Below are positions 60,418 to 64,000 of a DNA stretch of 64,000 nucleotides, piece by piece (within the stretch, counting starts at the first letter, position 1; each line of letters begins with the position of its first letter). The DNA comes from Bacillus sp. BP-3. Its GTDB lineage: Bacteria > Bacillota > Bacilli > Bacillales > Bacillaceae_G. The position numbers were made by a program, and so were the translations under genes. The stretch spans positions 1 to 64,000 of the forward strand of contig NZ_JAQOTJ010000008.1 in NCBI RefSeq assembly GCF_028401955.1, given 5' to 3'. The notes under the pieces are model-generated. The model ran no database searches. It was not told the DNA's origin and saw nothing but the letters and a program-made list of their open reading frames with translations.

Positions 60418-61281
60418 ATGAGAGTAGCAACATTTCAAAATGCGAACTGGGCAAAGGACCAATTAATGCGGTTAAGTACGCAGCAAGTGTATCATCGTAA
60501 TCAGGTGACATCTGGTAAGAAAAACATTCACATGAGTGAAGACCCGCTTGCTGCAAGTAAATCATTTGCAATTAACCATTCTTTAGCAAACATTGAGCAA
60601 ATGAAAAAAGATTTAACAGACTCTAAAAATGTCTTAACGCAAACGGAAAGTACTTTAAAAGGTGTTTATAAATCTTTATCACGAATAAATGAACTTACCG
60701 TTCAGGCGTTAAATGGAACAAATGGACCGAACGAGTTGAAAGCAATTGGAGCAGAAGTAGATCAAATATTGAAACAAGTTGTGTATTTAGCAAACACGAA
60801 AGAAGAAGGCCGTTACATATTTGGTGGTGAAGGTGCACAGCAGCCGCCATTTGCTGACGATGGTACTTACCAAGGTGGAGCAAATGATGTTACATGGACA
60901 TTGAATGATGGATACGAGGTGAAAGTATTTCGAAATGGAAAAGACTTATTCACACCAACAATTCAAACGTTAGTGAAAATGAAAGATGCAATGCTAAGTG
61001 GTGATCAAAAGGCGTTAGAACCATTAATGCAGCAAAATAAAGATAACTTAGGTAACGTGTTAAATCGTACGACAGAAGTTGGTTCGACAATGAATACATT
61101 AGATGCATTTAACGACATTTTAAATGAACAAAATATGGCACTACAAGAAAATAAAAAAGAAATTGAAGATGTTGACTTAGCAGCCGCTATTTCTGACTTA
61201 TCATATATTAACGCAACGTACGAAGCAACATTAAAAGCGGTAAGTACAATGAGTAAAATAAGTATTTTAGATTATATGTAA
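60418..61281 (+). CDS. flgL: Flagellar hook-associated protein 3 FlgL
   Basis: 287 residues. The N-terminal flagellin-like motif is MRVATFQNANWAKDQLMRLS then VTSGKKNIHMSEDPLAA (about 31-47). The C-terminal motif is VDLAAAISDLSYINATYEAT then LKAVSTMSKISILDY. It is the second hook-filament junction protein. AAAGGGAG precedes the ATG. Confidence 0.96.
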   Translation: MRVATFQNANWAKDQLMRLSTQQVYHRNQVTSGKKNIHMSEDPLAASKSFAINHSLANIEQMKKDLTDSKNVLTQTESTLKGVYKSLSRINELTVQALNGTNGPNELKAIGAEVDQILKQVVYLANTKEEGRYIFGGEGAQQPPFADDGTYQGGANDVTWTLNDGYEVKVFRNGKDLFTPTIQTLVKMKDAMLSGDQKALEPLMQQNKDNLGNVLNRTTEVGSTMNTLDAFNDILNEQNMALQENKKEIEDVDLAAAISDLSYINATYEATLKAVSTMSKISILDYM

Positions 61282-61301
61282 AAAATGAGGAGTGAGAGAG
61301 A

Positions 61302-62639
61302 ATGGCAGGAACAATTACAGGTATTGGTGGAGGTCAACAAATTTGGAATTTAGGTGATAACTTAATTGATACGTCACAATTAGTACAACTTGAATTGCAA
61401 ACATTAGAAATGAGGAAAACGCCTTATAATAACCAAAAAAAACCATTAGCAGATGAAAGAGATGTGTATAGTAGTTTAAAAACACAATTTAAACCATTTG
61501 TTCAAACTTTTAAAGACTTAGCAGCTTTTAAGGGAAACCAAAAAAATGTGAATTTATCACAAGATGGATATGTGAGTATTCAAGCAAACGAATCCGCTAT
61601 TACAGGAACGTTTAATATCGAAGTAAAACAATTAGCAGAACGTCATCAAATTGCAAGTGGGACAATTGCTGATCTTAATGCGAAAATCGGCGTAGATGAA
61701 ACGATTAAAATTAACGGAAAAGAAATGCAACTTACAGTTGATATGACATATAAAGATATGATTAATAAAATAAATAATGGGGGTTATGGTGTATCAGCTT
61801 ATACACTTGGAGATAAAATATTTGTATCTTCAACAAAAGAAGGTACAAGTGGGGCGATTACACTAGAAGATGGGGCAAATAATTTTCTGAAAAACAGTGG
61901 GTTTTTGATAACAAAAGTAGATGGTACGACGGCAATGAACGAAATAAACCCTGCGAAAAATTCGATATATACTATTAATGGTATAGAAGAAACGAGTGAA
62001 TCTAATACAGTAGACAAGCTTCCAGGTGTAACAATTCATTTAGAAAAAGTAACTCCATTAAATCAGCCTATTAAATTTACGGTGGAAGATTCTAATATAA
62101 AAGACTCTGCAGATATAATAAAAAAAATGGTATCAGATTATAATAAAACTGTTTCTACAATGGATTTGTATGGTGGAAAAGGAGGTTCACTTCAAGGACA
62201 AACTATTATGCAAACGATTCGACAAGCGATGAATGACGCGGTGACGTTTGCGAAAGATGGAAAGTACTTATTCTCGTTTGGTATTGAAATGAATAAAGAT
62301 GGTACGATGAAAGTTGATGAGACAAAATTAACACAAGCTTTAAAAGAAGATTCAGAAGCAGCAAAACAATTTTTCTTTGGAGCAGATGGAATCGGGAAAC
62401 AAATGGAAGCTAAGCTCGACAAAATATTTGGTGATCAAGGTATAATTGGAGATCATGTAAAAGTGCTTGATGAGCAAATCACTAAATTAGACCGAAAAAT
62501 TCAAGATATTGATTTACAAAATAAGCAAAAACAAGAATCGATTGTTGATAAATATTCAAAATTAGAACAGCAACTATCTATGCTGAATTATCAATTAAAA
62601 TCTATCCAAGCAATGACGAAACAAAAGAATGAGGATTAA
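61302..62639 (+). CDS. fliD: Flagellar cap protein FliD
   Basis: 445 residues. FliD_N pattern near 20-110 (LVQLELQTLEMRKTPYNNQK, DVYSSLKTQF), hook-IN motif regions, FliD_C pattern (about 255-430) including MVSDYNKTVSTMDLYGG and a C-terminal coiled coil. It caps the filament and folds flagellin subunits. GAGGAGTGAGAG precedes the ATG. Confidence 0.95.
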   Translation: MAGTITGIGGGQQIWNLGDNLIDTSQLVQLELQTLEMRKTPYNNQKKPLADERDVYSSLKTQFKPFVQTFKDLAAFKGNQKNVNLSQDGYVSIQANESAITGTFNIEVKQLAERHQIASGTIADLNAKIGVDETIKINGKEMQLTVDMTYKDMINKINNGGYGVSAYTLGDKIFVSSTKEGTSGAITLEDGANNFLKNSGFLITKVDGTTAMNEINPAKNSIYTINGIEETSESNTVDKLPGVTIHLEKVTPLNQPIKFTVEDSNIKDSADIIKKMVSDYNKTVSTMDLYGGKGGSLQGQTIMQTIRQAMNDAVTFAKDGKYLFSFGIEMNKDGTMKVDETKLTQALKEDSEAAKQFFFGADGIGKQMEAKLDKIFGDQGIIGDHVKVLDEQITKLDRKIQDIDLQNKQKQESIVDKYSKLEQQLSMLNYQLKSIQAMTKQKNED

Positions 62640-62662
62640 AGGAAATAGAAGGAGTTAATAGT

Positions 62663-63031
62663 ATGCAAGCGTGGCAAAGATATATGCAAAATGACATTAT
62701 GACGAGTAATCCAATTAAAAATACAATCTTTATTTATGAAAGATGTATTGTTGAGTTTCGTAAAGCAGAAGGATTACTAAATGATTTTCATTTTCAAGAA
62801 GCAGATGAAGTATTAGATAAATTAGAACGTATTTTTGATGAATTAAAGTTGCAGTTAAATCCGGACATTAGTAAAGATTTATATGACAACTTATATTCAT
62901 TATATGACTGGATTAGTAAGCAAATTCAAACAATGCAGATAGCACGTGAAGCAAAAAATACAGACGCGGTTGTTCAAGTACTACAAGATTTAATTGAAGG
63001 ATACCGCGGGGCGCTAGAAAATGAACAGTGA
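62663..63031 (+). CDS. fliS: Flagellin export chaperone FliS
   Basis: 122 residues, four-helix FliS fold. Conserved opening: AWQRYMQNDIMTSNPIKNTI then FIYERCIVEFRKAEGLLND, and late SLYDWISKQIQTMQIAREAK then a helix to the end. It binds flagellin in the cytoplasm. AGAAGGAG precedes the ATG; the stop overlaps the next start. Confidence 0.94.
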   Translation: MQAWQRYMQNDIMTSNPIKNTIFIYERCIVEFRKAEGLLNDFHFQEADEVLDKLERIFDELKLQLNPDISKDLYDNLYSLYDWISKQIQTMQIAREAKNTDAVVQVLQDLIEGYRGALENEQ

Positions 63032-63293
63032 AGCATATAATAAATTTGTAAGTTCTTTTAACGATACATATGAAGTCATTGTGTCAGAAGAGGAATTAAA
63101 CGTGAGAATGAAAGAGTTTAATACATGGTTTATTACATTAGATAAGGCGATGCGTCTTCAAGTAGCAAATGAAGTAACGCCACTTATTACCAAGGCGGCA
63201 GAACAAATTCACTATAAACAGTGTACTTTGGAAGAAATGATTTTAGTAAATGATGGAAGAATGAAAGCAAATTCATACTACGGCAAGTATTAA
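63021..63293 (+). CDS. FliT-like chaperone (probable)
   Basis: 90 residues, helical and soluble (MNSEAYNKFVSSFNDTYEVI, then KAMRLQVANEVTPLITKAAE). It overlaps fliS by 11 bases. The small helical protein after fliS is FliT in many bacteria, so this is the likely role, but sequence evidence is weak. Confidence 0.55.
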   Translation: MNSEAYNKFVSSFNDTYEVIVSEEELNVRMKEFNTWFITLDKAMRLQVANEVTPLITKAAEQIHYKQCTLEEMILVNDGRMKANSYYGKY

Positions 63294-63311
63294 GATTTTC
63301 ATATATAAAGG

Positions 63312-63345
63312 AGAAGCGATCGTATTCGGAAGGATCATCGCTTTT
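63312..63345 (+). terminator. Terminator of the flgK-fliS unit
   Basis: AAGCGAT/ATCGCTT stem around a 14-nt loop, followed by TTTCTTTT. Confidence 0.75.
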
Positions 63346-63374
63346 TCTTTTGTTTTCTTTCAAAAGGTACTTAA

Positions 63375-63387
63375 TTTTATAAAAAAA
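63375..63387. promoter_or_regulatory. Candidate MogR box upstream of flgB
   Basis: TTTTATAAAAAAA fits the TTTT-W5-AAAA consensus. It lies about 190 bases before flgB, after a terminator, where a flgB promoter is expected. Long T-runs follow (63424-63452). Confidence 0.4.
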
Positions 63388-63570
63388 TTCGTATTAAAAG
63401 AATATAGCGTGAAAGAAATGTTCATTTTTTTTATTTTTTTTTATTTTTTTAAAGACAATATTGTGAAAATGACATAAAATATTAAAAGATACTTAATAAA
63501 GCGGTATTTAAATAAATAGATGTATATTAAATCTAAATATAAAAATGAATCGATGGAAGAGGGTGGAAGT

Positions 63571-63978
63571 ATGCCAGATTTTATTAGTAGTGTGGGTCAT
63601 TATATGAATTATTTAGTGACAAAGCGAAATGCCGTTTCAAATAATATTTCAAATGCGAATACGCCTGGATTTAAAGCGCAAGAAGTTGATTTTTCTGAGC
63701 AGCTTACAGGTAGTAATGAATTGTATAAAAAAAATGAACTAGATTTGCAAACAAATAGCCAAATGTATCAAACGAATCCAATGCACTTACCGCTAGCAAA
63801 TGAATCGAATACATATGCAAAAATTAGAACAAATACTTTATCTGATAAAGAAGATGGAAATAGTGTTGATATGACGAAAGAAATGATTGATCTTGTGAAA
63901 ACGAATCAGCTATATGGCATATCTATTAATGCGATTAATACGGAATATGCAATTAATCAAGCAGCTAGAGGACGTTAA
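63571..63978 (+). CDS. flgB: Flagellar basal-body rod protein FlgB
   Basis: 135 residues, with the rod signature VTKRNAVSNNISNANTPGFK (about 16-35) and C-terminal VDMTKEMIDLVKTNQLYGIS. ATG 63571 has AGAGGGTGGAAG; the longer frame to 63520 is not supported. It forms the proximal rod. First gene of the next flagellar operon (flgC follows). Confidence 0.93.
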   Translation: MPDFISSVGHYMNYLVTKRNAVSNNISNANTPGFKAQEVDFSEQLTGSNELYKKNELDLQTNSQMYQTNPMHLPLANESNTYAKIRTNTLSDKEDGNSVDMTKEMIDLVKTNQLYGISINAINTEYAINQAARGR

Positions 63979-63995
63979 AGAAAGAGGGGAAATAC

Positions 63996-64000
63996 ATGTT
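63996..64000 (+). CDS. flgC: flgC start (truncated by window end)
   Basis: AAGAGGGGAAATAC precedes ATG at 63996, two codons before the window ends, 17 bases after flgB. Called from position only, since flgC follows flgB in bacilli. Confidence 0.5.

Overview
The window is chromosomal DNA of a Bacillus cereus group bacterium. This rests on low-GC, AT-rich codon use, strong GGAGG ribosome binding sites with many TTG/GTG starts, the order cotD-ypsA-gpsB-rnpB-ypsC-ypvA-ypwA-xpt-pbuX-dynA (ypbR)-ypbS-ypcP as in Bacillus subtilis, plus features typical of the cereus group (ba3 oxidase, QueT, and a motility island running cheY-cheA-fliY-...-flgK-flgL-fliD-fliS-flgB). The species within the group cannot be fixed from the sequence.

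Layout. 1-300: 3' end of an IS1182-type transposase. 300-5400: yppF, yppG, spore coat cotD, ypsA, cell-division gpsB, RNase P RNA and the ypsC methyltransferase. 5.4-9.1 kb: DinG-like helicase ypvA and carboxypeptidase ypwA. 9.1-13.4 kb: a GC-rich repeat-like segment, a GNAT, a DUF2262 protein, and a three-gene ba3 cytochrome oxidase unit on the minus strand whose 48-residue subunit is easily missed. 13.7-15.8 kb: guanine riboswitch with xpt-pbuX. 17.1-23.1 kb: a Fur-controlled 28-residue micropeptide, tandem dynamin dynA, GNAT, ypbS and a rhodanese. 23.17-23.56 kb: two tandem 175-nt copies of a structured RNA with compensatory base changes. 24.1-26.1 kb: lipoprotein, ATP-grasp ligase and DUF350 membrane protein. 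26.2-27.4 kb: M-box Mg2+ riboswitch, an MgtL-like leader peptide and a TM-less remnant of an MgtA P-type ATPase.

27.5-34.2 kb: ypcP exonuclease, a frameshifted fbpB-like gene with a Fur box, an EamA transporter, RNase H-like ypeP, an aldose epimerase, preQ1 riboswitch with queT, a second RNase H-like protein, a zinc-finger micro-protein, a DUF2564 protein and cspD. 34.6-42.2 kb: a membrane hydroxylase, an acetate-type symporter pair, and a MerR regulator with a MATE pump under a typical 19-bp-spacer promoter. 42.2-49.3 kb: nitroreductase, an ArsR-led ABC-2 export operon, a NUDIX hydrolase, a GC-rich transferred plsY followed by a ruined licD-like gene, and an HD-domain nucleotidase. 49.7-64 kb: the motility island (cheY, cheA, a double-CheC fliY, two uncharacterised membrane-anchored proteins, cheR, yaaR-like, flgN-like, flgK, flgL, fliD, fliS, fliT-like, flgB, start of flgC), with candidate MogR boxes upstream of cheY and flgB.

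Best candidates for undescribed biology: the tandem structured RNA at 23.2-23.6 kb, the M-box / MgtL-like leader / catalytically dead A-domain unit at 26.2-27.4 kb, the Gly-Gly-tailed lipoprotein with an ATP-grasp ligase at 24.2-26.1 kb, and a hairpin that bridges the cheR ribosome binding site to its start codon.
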